Assembly: GCA_028015205.1 (NCBI GenBank)
Contig: CM051511.1
Location: 62,001 to 126,000 of the forward strand
Direction of reading: 5' to 3'
DNA length: 64,000 nt
Source: Mytilisepta virgata
Lineage: Eukaryota > Mollusca > Bivalvia > Mytilida > Mytilidae
Shown: positions 30,701 through 39,707 of the stretch, piece by piece
Position numbering within the stretch: position 1 is the first letter of the stretch
How the letters are laid out: each line of letters opens with the position of its first letter
Program-made: the position numbers and the translations under genes
Notes under the pieces: generated by a model
The model's input: only the letters and a program-made list of their open reading frames with translations
Databases searched by the model: none
What the model was told of the DNA's origin: nothing

Positions 30701-32402
30701 TTTATCACGAATCCTCTTATTAAAGATATAAGCATCATATAAAAGTCCTTCTTCAGATTTTCTAATCTATAATAATATTTCAACATAGACATAACAACTG
30801 AAAAAAATGGGTCAAAGACACAAATGGCCGGGTTGCTGGGTGTTTACTGTAGTGGTGACAAAGGTGATTACAAGATCATATTCCACATTGGCAGTCATGA
30901 ATATTTATATAGACAAAATCAAACACATTGTATGTTGGTGTACGAGCACAGAGGCAGCCATCAATTTAATTAGAAATAGGTGAAGTAAGCAATATTTGAT
31001 TTGATTACATGTTGATAAACACTTGTTTGGAAAAATGGGAAATAATTCCTGAAATAATTCCATAAAGTGAGGTGCACATCTTCAATATATATAGAAACAT
31101 TCTATGAAGTTTCAAGGATGTGGGTGAAAAACTGTAGGAGGAGTTGATTTCACAAAATAGGTACCCTCTATTGAAGATGTCAATAAAAAACGACTAAGTT
31201 CCAAAGTTTGGAAAAATGGGAAATAATTCCTGAAATAATTCCATAAAGTGAGGTGCACATCTTCAATATATATATTCTATGAAGTTTCAAGGATGTGGGT
31301 GAAAAACTGTAGGAGGAGTTGATTTCACAAAATAGGTACCCATTTTCCCCGCCCGGCCGCCGCCGCCGCCGCCCGCCGCCGCCCGACATTCACCATACTA
31401 TAACCCGGATTTGCACTCTGTGCAACCCGGCCAAAAATAAAGGTTATGTTCCATCTTCAGATATTACTATAAAATTGCTGGATTTTTTATTCACATCAAG
31501 TAAATATTTTAGAAACTTTGTATATATGAGATTTTTCAAAGAATTTAAAGCATGCCTTAATCGATTTTTCGTATACTAGTAATGGATCTTTACATTGTAC
31601 AAATATACCACTAGATACAAAATTCAAACCAAGATATTTATAACGTTTAACACCATCAATTTGTTTTCTATCAAATTCAAAGTTACGTTTCATATGTTTG
31701 CTAGGTTTATTTATACAATAGTTGCTGATATAGAGGGCATTATTATAGTATTAATAAATGGTTGTTTTCATAATGGCCCTGTTATATGTCCAAGGTCTGT
31801 AATAACGGCCTGAGGATTGGTGTAATGGTCCCAACATTTTTTTATTTCAATTGACACTTCGAATAAGGATGCATACGTATCACTTGATGTAAAAGGTTTA
31901 ATATTGAGACATAATATAATAAATTTGAGAAAATGAACCTTAAATTAAACTTTAACCAGGGTTTGATGATTTTTCTAAGAATAGTCCTCTTATATAACGC
32001 TAATGCTAGAGTATGAATATCAGCTATTTAAAGTTCTAACAGCTAGCGATTTTCAGAACAGATAGTTGACACGATCAGTTGTCTGATCAGTCGTGGATAT
32101 GCTACCCTGTATTGCTAATACAAACAAAGCAAAGAAATCTTAAGAGACCCTTATATTAATATATGTTGGATAATATTTCATGAATTAAATATATACCAAC
32201 CTGTCGGCGATGTATCGTAAACTCTCAAGTCATGTTTGTTTTCACTGGCTCTATACTGCAATCTTCGTCCAGAATCCCATATAACTGTAACTTTTCCTTC
32301 TTTCTCATCAGATGATACAAACGTTCCTAAGAACCCCTCCCCGTTATCTTCAAACTTAGAATCCCAATCCGGTCCACGGACTACACGCGCACCTGGCTTT
32401 AT
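9615..32402 (-). CDS. Inferred fusion gene: Mib/HERC2-ZZ-Mib/HERC2 module joined to a Rho-family GTPase
   Basis: I assembled ten exons: 32402-32201, 29426-29255, 27942-27830, 23981-23781, 20893-20852, 20071-20030, 19239-19115, 14206-14024, 12107-11910 and 9710-9615. Each has an AG acceptor, a GT donor and a compatible phase. Together they make 1374 nt, so 457 residues and a stop. The N-terminal half is the substrate-binding module of Mindbomb ubiquitin ligases (Mib/HERC2, ZZ, Mib/HERC2). In Mindbomb it is followed by REP, ankyrin and RING domains, and I found none of those here. The C-terminal half is a full-length Cdc42/Rac-like GTPase (about 191 residues counted from the IKCVLVGD strand) ending in a CaaX box. 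A linker of roughly 35 Ser/Thr-rich residues joins them. A first exon with the initiator Met must lie upstream and was not found. The alternative is two adjacent same-strand genes, the second starting at the ATG at 19285. Phase agreement and the absence of a visible terminal exon favour fusion, but only transcripts can decide. Confidence 0.5.
10060..11055. repeat. Repeat with inverted 'CCTGTTCTGCCCA' motifs and a 57-bp-arm hairpin
   Basis: The word CCTGTTCTGCCCA occurs directly at about 10066, 10099 and 11007, and inverted near 10945 and 11048. Two arms of about 57 bp (about 10924-10980 and 10981-11037) are reverse complements with about five mismatches and almost no loop. They form a strong cruciform or hairpin. 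No ORF is present. It lies in the intron between GTPase exons 3 and 4. Confidence 0.7.
11089..11484 (+). mobile_element. 396-bp MITE with TTAA target duplication, copy 1
   Basis: The element is bounded by TTAA at 11085-11088 and 11485-11488. It has near-identical terminal inverted repeats, GGATGCTCGCTGG at one end and the complement of CCAGCGATCATCC at the other. The TTAA target suggests a piggyBac-like transposase in trans. It lies in the GTPase exon 3-4 intron. Related copies are at 40.85-41.26 kb and 43743-44138. Confidence 0.85.
11910..12107 (-). CDS. Rho GTPase exon 3: G4 and G5 motifs
   Basis: The acceptor is ..GTTAAG before TGG ATA CCA and the donor is CAG|GTAAAT. It encodes 66 residues from [19 protein letters not shown] to ..[10 protein letters not shown]. 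This matches the Cdc42/Rac exon that starts WVPEI and ends ECSALTQ, and the intron positions are those I recall for that family. Two departures from the consensus are visible. The base-specificity motif TKxD reads TKTE, and the G5 motif SAL reads SIL. Both contact guanine, so nucleotide binding may be altered. Confidence 0.9.
12108..14023 (-). other. Intron between GTPase exons 2 and 3
   Basis: A 1.9-kb intron. It contains a 24-bp word, aagcttgggtattttactgttatag, at about 12865-12888 and again at about 13105-13129, offset 241 bp with little other similarity. A repeat-like block lies at 13150-13260. No gene is seen in it. Confidence 0.6.
14024..14206 (-). CDS. Rho GTPase exon 2: switch I end, G3 and switch II
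   Basis: The acceptor CATGTAG precedes GTA TTT GAT and the donor is AAAAG|GTATGT. Its 61 residues run from [13 protein letters not shown] through [19 protein letters not shown] and [18 protein letters not shown] to FSNVREK. DTAGQEE is the G3 motif, with the catalytic Gln61 equivalent kept. [11 protein letters not shown] is diagnostic of the Rho family. It joins exon 1 (..EYIPT) in phase 0, so the effector-loop Thr35 is the last codon before the intron. Confidence 0.92.
14207..16660 (-). other. Array-free half of the large exon 1-2 intron
   Basis: AT-rich intronic DNA. A short GC-richer block near 15780-15935 ('ctcggaccacctagtagg...aatcctggatccgc') looks repeat-derived but I cannot name it. 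The 82-codon plus-strand frame at 15011-15259 has no recognisable domain. I see no gene. Confidence 0.5.
16661..19114 (-). repeat. Minisatellite made of exon-end plus 5' splice-site copies
   Basis: About 60 units by eye, mostly 27-38 bp, fill this stretch apart from the insertion at 17884-18504 and a few degenerate gaps. On the minus strand a typical unit reads TTTCCATCAGGC, TATGTACCGACT, then GTAAGT. It encodes FPSGYVPT followed by a consensus splice donor. That is the 3' end of GTPase exon 1 ([14 protein letters not shown], ending at 19115) copied again and again into the following intron. The native intron begins GTAAGTTTCC, and TTTCC also opens the exonic part of the unit, giving a microhomology that could seed slippage. 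Units carry substitutions, so the array is not brand new. Confidence 0.9.
17884..18504 (+). mobile_element. Retroelement-like ORF fragment inserted in the minisatellite
   Basis: A non-repeat block interrupts the array. Its plus-strand frame (to the stop at 18244-18246) encodes roughly 120 residues, including [20 protein letters not shown], then [20 protein letters not shown] and KLLNQGF. I remember this as the C-terminal part of a reverse-transcriptase-like ORF that is widespread in molluscs and other invertebrates, but the class is uncertain. It is followed by 'gtgccgtatacgg..ccttccggagcacctg', shared with 6.2 kb. On each side lies a nearly identical array segment of about 165 bp (17718-17883 and 18505-18670), which is either a very long target duplication or a recent array duplication. 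Confidence 0.6.
19115..19239 (-). CDS. Rho GTPase exon 1: degenerate P-loop and switch I start
   Basis: The acceptor TTTATTTCAG precedes GAGCA and the donor is ACT|GTAAGT. The exon encodes [17 protein letters not shown], then [24 protein letters not shown], equivalent to the start of Cdc42. The P-loop GxxxxGK(S/T) reads GDAESDKT. The glycine before the lysine is Asp, and the Gly12 position is Ala with acidic neighbours. The Lys and Thr of the motif remain. Such a loop would be expected to bind nucleotide poorly or atypically. The frame also stays open upstream through the acceptor to an ATG at 19285, so an unspliced start encoding [15 protein letters not shown] is a possible alternative. Confidence 0.85.
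20030..20071 (-). CDS. 42-nt linker mini-exon B
   Basis: A strong acceptor (T8CAG) and a strong donor (GTG|GTAAGT) bracket 42 nt. In the phase that fits the next exon it reads [14 protein letters not shown]. Size, phase (1 to 1) and the 3' word ATGACTCAACA are shared with mini-exon A at the same position in the exon. It would form part of a flexible linker between the Mib/ZZ module and the GTPase. No homology is recognised. Confidence 0.55.
20852..20893 (-). CDS. 42-nt linker mini-exon A
   Basis: A pyrimidine-rich acceptor (TTTTTCTTTACTCATAG) and the donor GCA|GTGAGT bracket 42 nt encoding [13 protein letters not shown] in the phase set by the flanking exons. Preceded by the G that ends the last Mib exon, the first codon is GAT. 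With exon B it forms a likely duplicated exon pair (DSTR and DSTS at the same place). Confidence 0.5.
21025..21315 (-). mobile_element. SINE-like element with 11-bp target duplication
   Basis: The direct repeat AAATGGATTTA flanks the block at 21014-21024 and 21316-21326. On the minus strand it ends with 'CATGAAATATTTGCCACTGGGAGTTAAGCAACAATC', the same closing motif as the SINE at 5128-5487. The head on this copy is not an obvious tRNA. It is noncoding and lies in the inferred intron between the second Mib exon pair and mini-exon A. Confidence 0.75.
21330..23488. other. Intronic DNA, no supported gene
   Basis: Mostly AT-rich. A minus-strand block at about 22082-22178 has an acceptor-like TTATTGTAG, an open frame with [20 protein letters not shown] and a CAG|GTATTT donor. 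Its phase does not fit the flanking exons, so it is either a separate exon or chance. The minus-strand frame at 22597-22824 resembles nothing I know. Confidence 0.4.
23490..23767. mobile_element. MITE with TTAA ends beside a splice donor
   Basis: TTAA at 23490-23493 and 23764-23767 encloses perfect inverted termini GGTATCCGGACCATAA. The element is 278 bp including the TTAA copies and has no transposase. It ends about 12 nt inside the intron that begins at 23780, immediately next to the 5' splice site of the second Mib/HERC2 exon. Confidence 0.85.
23781..23981 (-). CDS. Second Mib/HERC2 domain, C-terminal exon
   Basis: The acceptor GCTAAACAG precedes GTTTTGATG and the donor is CTTG|GTATGT. 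The phase is 1 in and 1 out. It encodes [13 protein letters not shown], a middle part with [29 protein letters not shown], and the closing [13 protein letters not shown]. This parallels Mindbomb's second Mib/HERC2 repeat, which ends with a GG-(S/Y)FYRDHCPVLG-like segment. It was found by homology and splice phase only. Confidence 0.8.
24050..24345 (+). repeat. Fragment of a GCTCACC-type repeat
   Basis: It shares 'gtttcatcaaagattttt', 'tttttagtaacagcagccatgttg', 'tttggaaggggaccattt' and 'caccaaagtttggt' with 36090-36240, ending in a gacgacggacgc tail. It is a partial, decayed copy inside the intron. Confidence 0.7.
24346..26376. other. Intronic DNA, no supported gene
   Basis: AT-rich sequence between two repeat fragments. 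Several short frames on both strands (for example 25101-25331 and 25489-25704) are rich in Lys/Phe/Ile and carry no domain, consistent with chance. Confidence 0.4.
26378..27600 (+). repeat. GCTCACC-type repeat with internal units of about 190 bp
   Basis: It starts 'agcttacctggccaaaggccatgtgagcttttgacatcacttgg'. It then repeats a unit containing 'cttctcctctgaaactgct..ggccaaatggaa', 'cttgacaggaagcat', 'tcatttcgttccgatcgg', 'atggccgccatg' and 'ttcttgtttctgattggctga' about five times. One unit is interrupted by the MITE at 26815-26990. The family recurs at 35.1 and 60.7 kb. Confidence 0.75.
26815..26990 (+). mobile_element. Hairpin MITE, copy A
   Basis: About 175 bp, nearly identical to 28556-28732. 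The inner palindromic words AATAACCTCAAT and ATTGAGGTTATT frame a short core. It is inserted into a unit of the 26.4-kb repeat. No ORF is present. Confidence 0.8.
27830..27942 (-). CDS. Start of the second Mib/HERC2 domain
   Basis: The acceptor ATATTTCAG precedes TATTCTAC and the donor is GATG|GTTTGT, phase 2 in and 1 out. It encodes [18 protein letters not shown], then [20 protein letters not shown]. The second part is the Mib/HERC2 signature (G.(R/E)V(V/I)RGPDW). In Mindbomb the same basic linker (LLESRRKSKK..ARG) joins the ZZ finger to this domain, so order and spacing agree. Confidence 0.9.
28556..28732 (+). mobile_element. Hairpin MITE, copy B
   Basis: The second copy of the 175-bp element described at 26815, with only scattered differences. 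It sits in the intron after the ZZ exon, so two introns of the same gene carry it. Confidence 0.8.
28938..29254 (-). repeat. 76-bp tandem repeats of the ZZ exon end plus 5' splice site
   Basis: The word that matches the start of the ZZ exon's intron (plus strand g(t/c)aataactt) recurs at 28938, 29014, 29091, 29167 and 29243, steps of 76, 77, 76 and 76 bp. Read on the minus strand each unit holds a copy of the exon end ([11 protein letters not shown] codons in more or less altered form) followed by a donor. The donors are GTAAGT in the three units nearest the exon, GTAAAG in the fourth and GTTAGT in the fifth. The array lies wholly on the intron side of the exon. Confidence 0.9.
29255..29426 (-). 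CDS. ZZ-type zinc finger exon
   Basis: The acceptor TTTTGAAG precedes GTATTCGCC and the donor is CAGG|GTAAGT, phase 1 in and 2 out. It encodes [16 protein letters not shown], then [18 protein letters not shown], then [19 protein letters not shown]. The four CxxC-type pairs (NCQSC, QCAKC, LCSGC) and the HDTSH pair match the ZZ finger of Mindbomb (GxRHxxIxC..C, RWKCxxC, LCxxCY, HxxxH). The position after a Mib/HERC2 domain is that of Mindbomb. Confidence 0.92.
29880..30150. other. Intronic AT-rich spacer
   Basis: No feature could be supported here beyond low-complexity A/T runs. Confidence 0.4.
30150..31720 (-). pseudogene. LINE 3' relic with a repeat inserted
   Basis: On the minus strand, 31440-31710 encodes a reverse-transcriptase C-terminal piece with [16 protein letters not shown]. 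The part at about 30180-30450 encodes the Cys/His-type end ([13 protein letters not shown]..) with stops and frameshifts. Between them lies a repeat with a duplicated segment of about 135 bp (31024-31166 and 31207-31342) and a CCG-rich run (31351-31384), ending near 'aacccggccaaaaa'. It has no coding capacity. Confidence 0.65.
32201..32402 (-). CDS. First Mib/HERC2 domain exon
   Basis: The acceptor CGTTTTAG precedes ATA AAG and the donor is ACAG|GTTGGT (weak). It starts in phase 0 and ends in phase 1. The 67 residues open [20 protein letters not shown], continue [11 protein letters not shown] and [15 protein letters not shown], and close with [11 protein letters not shown]. This is a complete Mib/HERC2 domain ([10 protein letters not shown].., GT(V/F).., V.WD.G.. 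YR, YDLRLYD). An in-frame TAG directly precedes ATA, so the frame needs an upstream exon, which I did not find. Confidence 0.92.
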
Positions 32403-32779
32403 CTAAAACGACAAACATAAGCTATGGAATAAGCGATGCTTAATTTACAGTTATACAATCAAGTAATAAAATTTTGTTTAGTTTAAACATTTTTATTTGC
32501 TAATACATTTGCTAATATGAGCAAAGGGACTGGACACAAGTTTTTACAACATTATGAAAGTCCTCTCCCATTACAATTAATAATTACTTACAATTTGCAT
32601 AATGACGACAATAATACATATTTAACAAAAAGGTGTAAGAATAGTGAATATACAAAAGGTGAAAATAATACCAAAACAAATATACAGACAAACATACATA
32701 GACATAAATAATAAGAATACATAATGAAACAAAAATAAAGATAAAGACTGGAGCAAATGTTGAGTGAGAGGTTGTAAAT

Positions 32780-34795
32780 AATACATTACAAGGTTATGAT
32801 TGATCCTGAAATCGTTTTGTTCGTTTGATAAATGTTTGGACACTTGAAAAAATGTGATTATTCTGGTCTTGAGTAAGATTTTCGTCACCAGCAAATAGAA
32901 ATTCAATAGTTATAATCACGTAATTGTGTGTAGAGGTTATGTCTGTGGTCATCAAACAATGTACATCCCATAACAAAATGAAAACAATCTTCATAGGGAT
33001 GACCACAGGGACAGGAAGGATTGGGTATAACGTTAATACGATGAAGTTCTACATTTAAGGAGCTACACATATGTCTCAAACGAGTATGGATTATATTTTT
33101 CTGTCACCAAAGCTATAATAATTAGGGGGTTTTGATAAATTTGGTTTAATATTTCTTTCGAAAATATAGATATTCTTTGAATTTCGAGTATAAGAATTTA
33201 GTCTATTCCATTCTTTGGTGGTCCTTTAAAAAATGACTTTTCAGTGGTTGATAGTCTGAACTGCAGTAAAACATAATCATTGTTATTTCTTAAATTATAA
33301 TTAGTTATTTGATTTACCAAGGGTGGCATCAGTTCACGAAGATATTGGGGAGCCTTATTATGGTGAATAGCATACAACAAATTAAGACATCTCATCATCC
33401 GTCTGTCTTCTAATAGTTCCCATCCGGTTTCGTAATAGAGATCTAGCAAAGATAGGTAAGCCAGTAACGATTCTGCCTGCCTCTAATTGGAGTTTTTCTA
33501 AATTTTCTGCATCTTGTTGACTACGTCCATCCCATACTTCAGATGCATATTCCATCATTGGACGGATAAACATTATGTAAATTTGGGACAGGTACTGTCT
33601 GTTTAAAACATACTTAAGTTTCCTTAATACGCATACTTTTTATGCCAACAGATTGAATGATATTTTGTATATGAGTATGTAATTTTCCATTAGAATCAAA
33701 GGTGATGCCTAGATGTTTATGAGACGAGACGAATTCCAACGATTGGTCTTGAAATAAAATGTTTATTTCTTCAGATAAAATTTGGTTTGTGATAATTAAA
33801 GCTTTAGTTTTTTTAGGGTTAAAGTTAACCATTTTTGAGATTTTTGAGACCATGATGAAATGTTTTCAAGATCAATGTTCATAACATCTTCCAGGGTAAA
33901 AGGATACTAGGACGAATATGAAAGAGATGTATCGTCGGCAAATAATCTGGTGAGACTTATAAGGTCGTCCGCAATATCATTGACATAGAGTAAAAAAGTG
34001 GGAGTTTAAAACAGAACCTTGTGGTACGCCTGCGTTAGTTTGTTTAATGTGGGATCTAGAATTCGCAATTAAAACATTTTGTCTCCTATTGGAAAGATAA
34101 GTTTCAAACCATTTATATAAGTGCCCTCTGATTCCGTAAGCATTTAGTTTGAGCAACAAACCAGCATGCCATACACGATCGAATGTTTTCGATATATCGC
34201 AGAAAATTAGAGAAGTTATGTTTTGATTTTCAAATGACATTGTTATCTGATGATGAATTTCTATTAGCTGATTAACAGTAGAATGACCTGGGATAAAACC
34301 TGAATGATATTTATACAATAAATTACTTGAAATCAAGTAATTAAACATGTGCTTGAAAACGACTCTTTCGAATATTTTACCAACTGACGATAAAAGAGAA
34401 ATTGGTCTATAATTTGCAACTTCTGCTCTATCTCCCTTTTTGAAAGGTGGTATGACAGATGCAATTTTCCATATTTCGGGAAATTTAGAATTTGATAGGG
34501 ACATGTTAAAAAGTAGGGCAAGAGGACTACAAACTGTATAACTTGTATTCTTTAACATTTGATGACTAATACTGTCCAAGCCTGAGGCCTTACCAAGGTT
34601 TAATACATATATTTGAAGGATATGCTTCACTTCATCAGGGGTAATTATACACGTATCAAAGAAGCATTTGTTCTTGATCTAAAATATGGTGTTGGATCAT
34701 TCAGACCGTTTAGTGTGGATATAGAACAGAAATAATTATTAAGCAGACATGCTTTATCATAATCGACCGATAATATATCATTTATTATCCATTTA
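32780..34795 (-). pseudogene. LINE (CR1/Jockey-like) reverse transcriptase, broken
   Basis: The largest piece (217 codons, 34630-33980) shows the RT palm and fingers: GKASGLDSISHQMLK, then NYRPISLLSSVGKIFERVVF, CDISKTFDRVWHAGLL and AGVPQGSVL. Downstream, in shifted frames, come FNPKKTKALII.. and HKHLGITFDSNG (about 33850-33620), YASEVWDG (about 33540) and a C-terminal CPCGHPYEDCFHFV-like piece (about 33000). Several frameshifts separate them. FADD-type catalytic residues are not visible in an open frame. It is an inactive non-LTR retrotransposon copy just upstream of the first Mib exon. Confidence 0.85.
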
Positions 34796-35089
34796 TTATC
34801 CTCCTTGAAGGAGACTATATATGCATATTAATTTACATTCAAAGCAAGGAAAAGTATATCAAAACAAAAAAGATCAAAAGTTAATTGTCAGACGACTTCA
34901 AAACAAATAGATCAGTTTTTAAGAGTTGATTAAATAAGATATGATAATGTATGCTTTGCAAAGTCAGTATATATACTTAAGACACACAACACTGAAGTTA
35001 TCAGCTTCGACGTCGGGTAAGTCATGCAACCCTTACAACCATGACCTCAAAGTTAATTATTTTAGGGCTTGTAAAGAATATAAACTAGA

Positions 35090-36842
35090 GGCTCTCAAGA
35101 GCCTGTATCGCTCACCTGGATTTAACTTTTCATCTTGAGCAGACCTAAAAATTTAAGTGTTGCAGTCAATTTGGCTGATTTTTCTATAGGATTCTATGTT
35201 AAACTAATTTCAGCTGTGGCAGTCATCTTGGTTGACAGTCCAGTTTCTAAAAGAGAACCATCTAAGGACCATTTCTGCTAAGTCTTGTTCCAACTGGCTA
35301 AGCAGTTTCAGACTAAAAGATATTAAACAAAGGTCGGTGTGGCAGCAATCTTGGTGAACGGACATATTTCTGAAAGAGGACCTCCTAAGGACCAATGCTG
35401 CCAAGTCTGGCTCCAATATGTCAAGTGGTTTCAGACAAAAAGATTTTTCAATGAAATTTTCCATAGGGCCCTATGTTAAACTAAGTTCTGCTGTGGCGGC
35501 AATCTTGGTTCACAGTCCACGAAATCAGACACATTTCTAAAAAAGTGACCTCCTTAGGACCAATGCCACGAAGTCCTGCTCCAATATGTCAAGTGGTTTC
35601 AGACAAGAAGATTTTTCAATGAATTTTCCATAGGGCCCTATGTTAAACTAAGTTCGGTTGTGCGGCCATCTTGGTTGACAGTCCGGGTCATCGCACAAAT
35701 TTCTGAAAGAGGACCATCTAAGGACCATTGCTACCAAGTCTAATTCTAATTGGCTTAGTTGTTTCAAACGAGAAGATTTTTGAGTGATTTTCCCATAGGG
35801 TCCTATGTTAAACTAAGTTCTGCTGTGGCGGCCATCTTGGTTCATAGTCCACGAAATCAGACACATTTCTGAAAAAAGACCTCCTAAGGGCCAATGCCAC
35901 CAAGTCTGGCTCCAATATGTCAAGTGGTTTCAGACAAAAAGATTTTCAATGAATTTTCCTATAGGGCCCTATGTTAAACTAAATTCGGTTGTGGCGGCCA
36001 TCTTGGTTGACAGTCCGGGTCATTGGACATATTTCTGAAAGAGAACCTCCTAAGAACTATTACTGCCAACTTTGGTTGCAACAGGACTTGTAGTTTCATA
36101 TAAGAAGATTTTTGAAAATCAACCCCCCTTTTTTCTATTTTTAGTAACAGCAGTTGGAAGTCCGGCATGCCAGAAATAATTTTGGAAGGGGGCCACCCAA
36201 GGACCATTCCACCAAAGTTTGGTCTCATTTGGCCCAGTGGTTTGAGAGGAAAAGATCTTTAAAGGATAGTTTACGCTGGATGCCGTATTTAAAGGGCAAA
36301 AACTCCTATAAGGGGTCAATCAACGATTTTGGTCATGTTGACTTATTTGTAGATCTTACTTTTTTGAACATTTTTGCTGTTTACAATTTGTCTTTATCTA
36401 TAATAATATTCAAGATAATAACCTAAAACTGCAAAATTTCCTTAAAATTAACAATTCAGGGGCAATAACCCAACAAAGGGTTGACCGATTCGTCTGAAAA
36501 TTTCATGACAGGTAAATCTTGACCTGATGAACATTTTTACCCCATGTCAGTTTTGCTCTAGTTGCTTTAGTTTTTGAGATACAAGACAAAAACTGCAGTT
36601 TACCCCTATGTTCTATTTTTAGCCATGTCGGCCATGTTGGTTGGCAAGCGGGGTCATCGGACACATTTTTTAAACTAGATACCCTAATGATGCTTGTGGC
36701 CAAGTTTGGTCCAATTTGGCCCAGCAGTTTCAGAGGAGAAGATTTTTCTAAAAGTTAACAGACGACGACGACGGACGACGACGGACGACGGACGCCAAGT
36801 GATGAGAAAAGCTCACTTGACCCTTTGGGTCAGGTGAGCTAA
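35090..36842 (+). repeat. GCTCACC...GGTGAGC repeat with internal units
   Basis: It begins 'gagcctgtatcgctcacctgg' and ends 'gggtcaggtgagct', so its ends are inverted. Inside, a unit of about 200 bp recurs roughly six times: 'ccctatgttaaactaagttc', 'gtggcggccatcttggttgacagtcc', 'tttctgaaagaggacctcctaaggacca', 'caagtctggctccaatatgtcaagtggtttcagacaaaaagattttt'. A gacgacggacg tail precedes the right end. The small ORFs inside are incidental. Confidence 0.8.
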
Positions 36843-37284
36843 AAACTAAACAAAAGAACAAACAGTACGTTCTTTCAAAATATATATTCACAAATAAATG
36901 AAAAAATCCTAAATTATGTTGAAAAACAATTGATAAGTTAAACGAATGTGGAAAAATACCACAACAAAACCCAATAAAAAAAGACCAATGGGAAAATCAT
37001 GGTAAAAATTTATTAAAGAAAAATGAAAAAACATCTGACTCAAAATTTGAATTTAAAACGGATACATACATTTAAACGTTGAATTCACCCATTTTATGTA
37101 AAGAAGTCAGAAAAGCTTTAAAATCCTTGAAAAATAATAAAAGTGGGGGTCTTGACCTTATTCTCAATTAATTTTTAAAATAAGGTGCAAACAGCTTAAT
37201 ATTGCCACTAGTTAAACTCTTAAATAAAATTTTAGAATCTGGTATATTTCCAGATATTTGGAACATTTCAACTATCTCTACTTG

Positions 37285-38228
37285 TATATATTATCTGCAT
37301 TTTAACAGCCAGATATAAAATATCATCCTGTGAGCCAGAATATGAAGCTTGGGACGAGTGAGCGTAGCGAACGAGTGCCAAATCTTCATATTCTGTCGAG
37401 CGAGGTGATATTTTACGATATCTAGCTGTCAAAATGCAGATCATATTTTTATCATCTTAATTACTTATCTGAAACGTAAATATTTGTAAACATTCTGAAT
37501 TCTCCCAAATTTTCGCGGGAAAAGTATGGATTCTTCACCGTTACGTTGTTTACCATACCAATAAGTATATATTCCCTGAATGTTCATGTAAAATATCTTA
37601 TAAACGATATAAAAACCGATCTTAAGGTGTATTTTCATGTTTTAAAAAACAAAATCAGTCTGGAAATCTTTGTTCATGATCTTCCGGGAAACCCAAGCAC
37701 CGGCTTTCAAACTTGCAACCTCATTGACGTCATAGTCCGTCTCCATTCGCGAAACAACTTCTGACTAAAATATGCGCAACGTAAAATAATCAGACAAATT
37801 TAACCAAGGAGACGACATATTTAAACAACACTTAGTCGTTTATGTACTAATTCAGGCGAAAATATGGACATATAAAAATAAAGCGTACGTTTAAAAATTT
37901 GATTTAATCGCAAATAATGAAATACAAAGGAAAGAGCGAAAAGAAGTCCCAGCAGACATTATCAGCATTGAAGAAAGACACATTTTGTTGATATCACTTT
38001 TAGAAATTTCTTCATCATTCATTTAAATAAAACGCCATAATATAAAAAAAGGAAAACCAAATCTTGATATATTTATTAATATTTTCCAATTTTGAAAGCT
38101 ATTTAATAAGTTCTAAGCTACCAAACGTTGGGAGAATTTGTTGATAAATCCTGCTGACTGTTGATAACTCTTGCTCAGCGCACGCGCTTCTTGAAACGAA
38201 TTTTTCGGAGCTGCTCAACAAGCTGATA
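37285..38228. mobile_element. Insertion of about 0.94 kb in the LINE, foldback-like left end
   Basis: This block interrupts the LINE reading frame between '..WNISTIS' and '..YDCNNYLG'. Its left end contains complementary words 'atctgcattttaacagc..gatataaaatatca' and 'tgatattttacgatatc..gctgtcaaaatgcagat' (about 37292-37442). These can fold into a large hairpin around 'gacgagtgagcgtagcgaacgagtg'. No transposase frame is visible and the exact edges are uncertain. Confidence 0.55.
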
Positions 38229-39707
38229 AAATCACAAAGAAGGATGATAATACATAATAGCGGGTCCATCTATGACTGTAATAACTACCTAGGAATAAGT
38301 GTTGGAAGCTGCTTAGGAACGGTATTTACCAAAATACTGCAATATAGAATATCTAATTACCTTGAAGAAAACAATTTAATTGAAGATAACCAAGCCCGTA
38401 TTAGGCAAGATTACAGAACTACAGGTCAAATATTTATTTTGAAAACATTGTTCAATAAATACATACATAAGCTAAAAAATCTACATTGTATATCTGTATG
38501 TTTTGTTGACTTTTGTAAGGCGTTTGACTCAGTTTGAAGAGAAGCTATGTATTTCAAATAAAGAGAAATTGGAATAACAGGGAATATCTTTAATGGTATA
38601 AAAAATATGTATTCTAACACATTTGTTTGCATAAAAAAGAATAGTTTTAAAAACAATCCAATTAAAAATGATAAAGGGGTCACACAAGGAGACAGTCTTA
38701 GCCCTACATTATTTAATATTTTTTTGAATGATTTAGGTAAATGCTTTGATGACAAAGACAAACTTATCCGTTAGATCTAGAAAATCATAAATTTATCAGA
38801 AAATAAAGAAGGTCTCCAACATTGTCTTAACAAATTAAACTCCTGGAAATTACAAATTAACTTAAATAAAACTAAGATAATGATTTTAGCAAAGGCAAAA
38901 AAGATTATTCAAAATAATTTTTATCAAAATAATTCACAAATTGAAATTGTGGAAAGATACAAACATTTAGGCATTGTATTTTATTCCAATGGTAATCTTA
39001 AAACGTGCCGCAGATGATCTCTATAATAAAGCTCTAAAGGTCGTTTTCTCTGTTAAAAGTAAATTTAATAACTTCCAAGAGGTACCACTGAAAACCTGTC
39101 TTAAACCTTTTGATAGTCTAATTAAACCTATTTTGACATATGGTAGTGAAATATGGTTATCAGGTTATAACATAAATAATTTTGACAATCTACCAATTGA
39201 TAAATTACAACACAAGATGTTGAAATCTATTCTTGGGGTCAAAAGGCAGTCATCAAATATGGCTAGTACACTTGAATATAACAGGAGTCCAATGTTGATT
39301 TTCTCATTATGTTTAATGTATAATTATTACTTGAGACTACTTAAAATAAAAAGAGATAGAATATTATATAGTGCGTTACTGCAGATCAAGAATTATCTCA
39401 AGAAAACTCAAAATGCTGGTTTTCTACCCGAAATAAAATATTTAAAGTACTTAAACTTGAAACAAAAGATTTGACAGATAATAGTGTTTTTAAAGATAGT
39501 CTAATAAGATATTATAATCAACAATCTGACTTACAACTACAAAAAATCAAATCTGGAGCTGTGGACAGTAAACTGATGCTTTTTAGTAATATGTTTGCTC
39601 CAAATTTTGTTCCCTTCTATCTTAAAACTAATCTTACCAAAAATATAACAAGAGTGGACACACAAAAATTTCTCGCCTGTCGTGTATTTCTAATGAAAGT
39701 AAATGCT

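Noticed and set aside
31180..31579. Gly/Arg- and Pro/Arg-rich ORFs
   Set aside because: They are translations of a CCG trinucleotide run at the end of a dispersed repeat.
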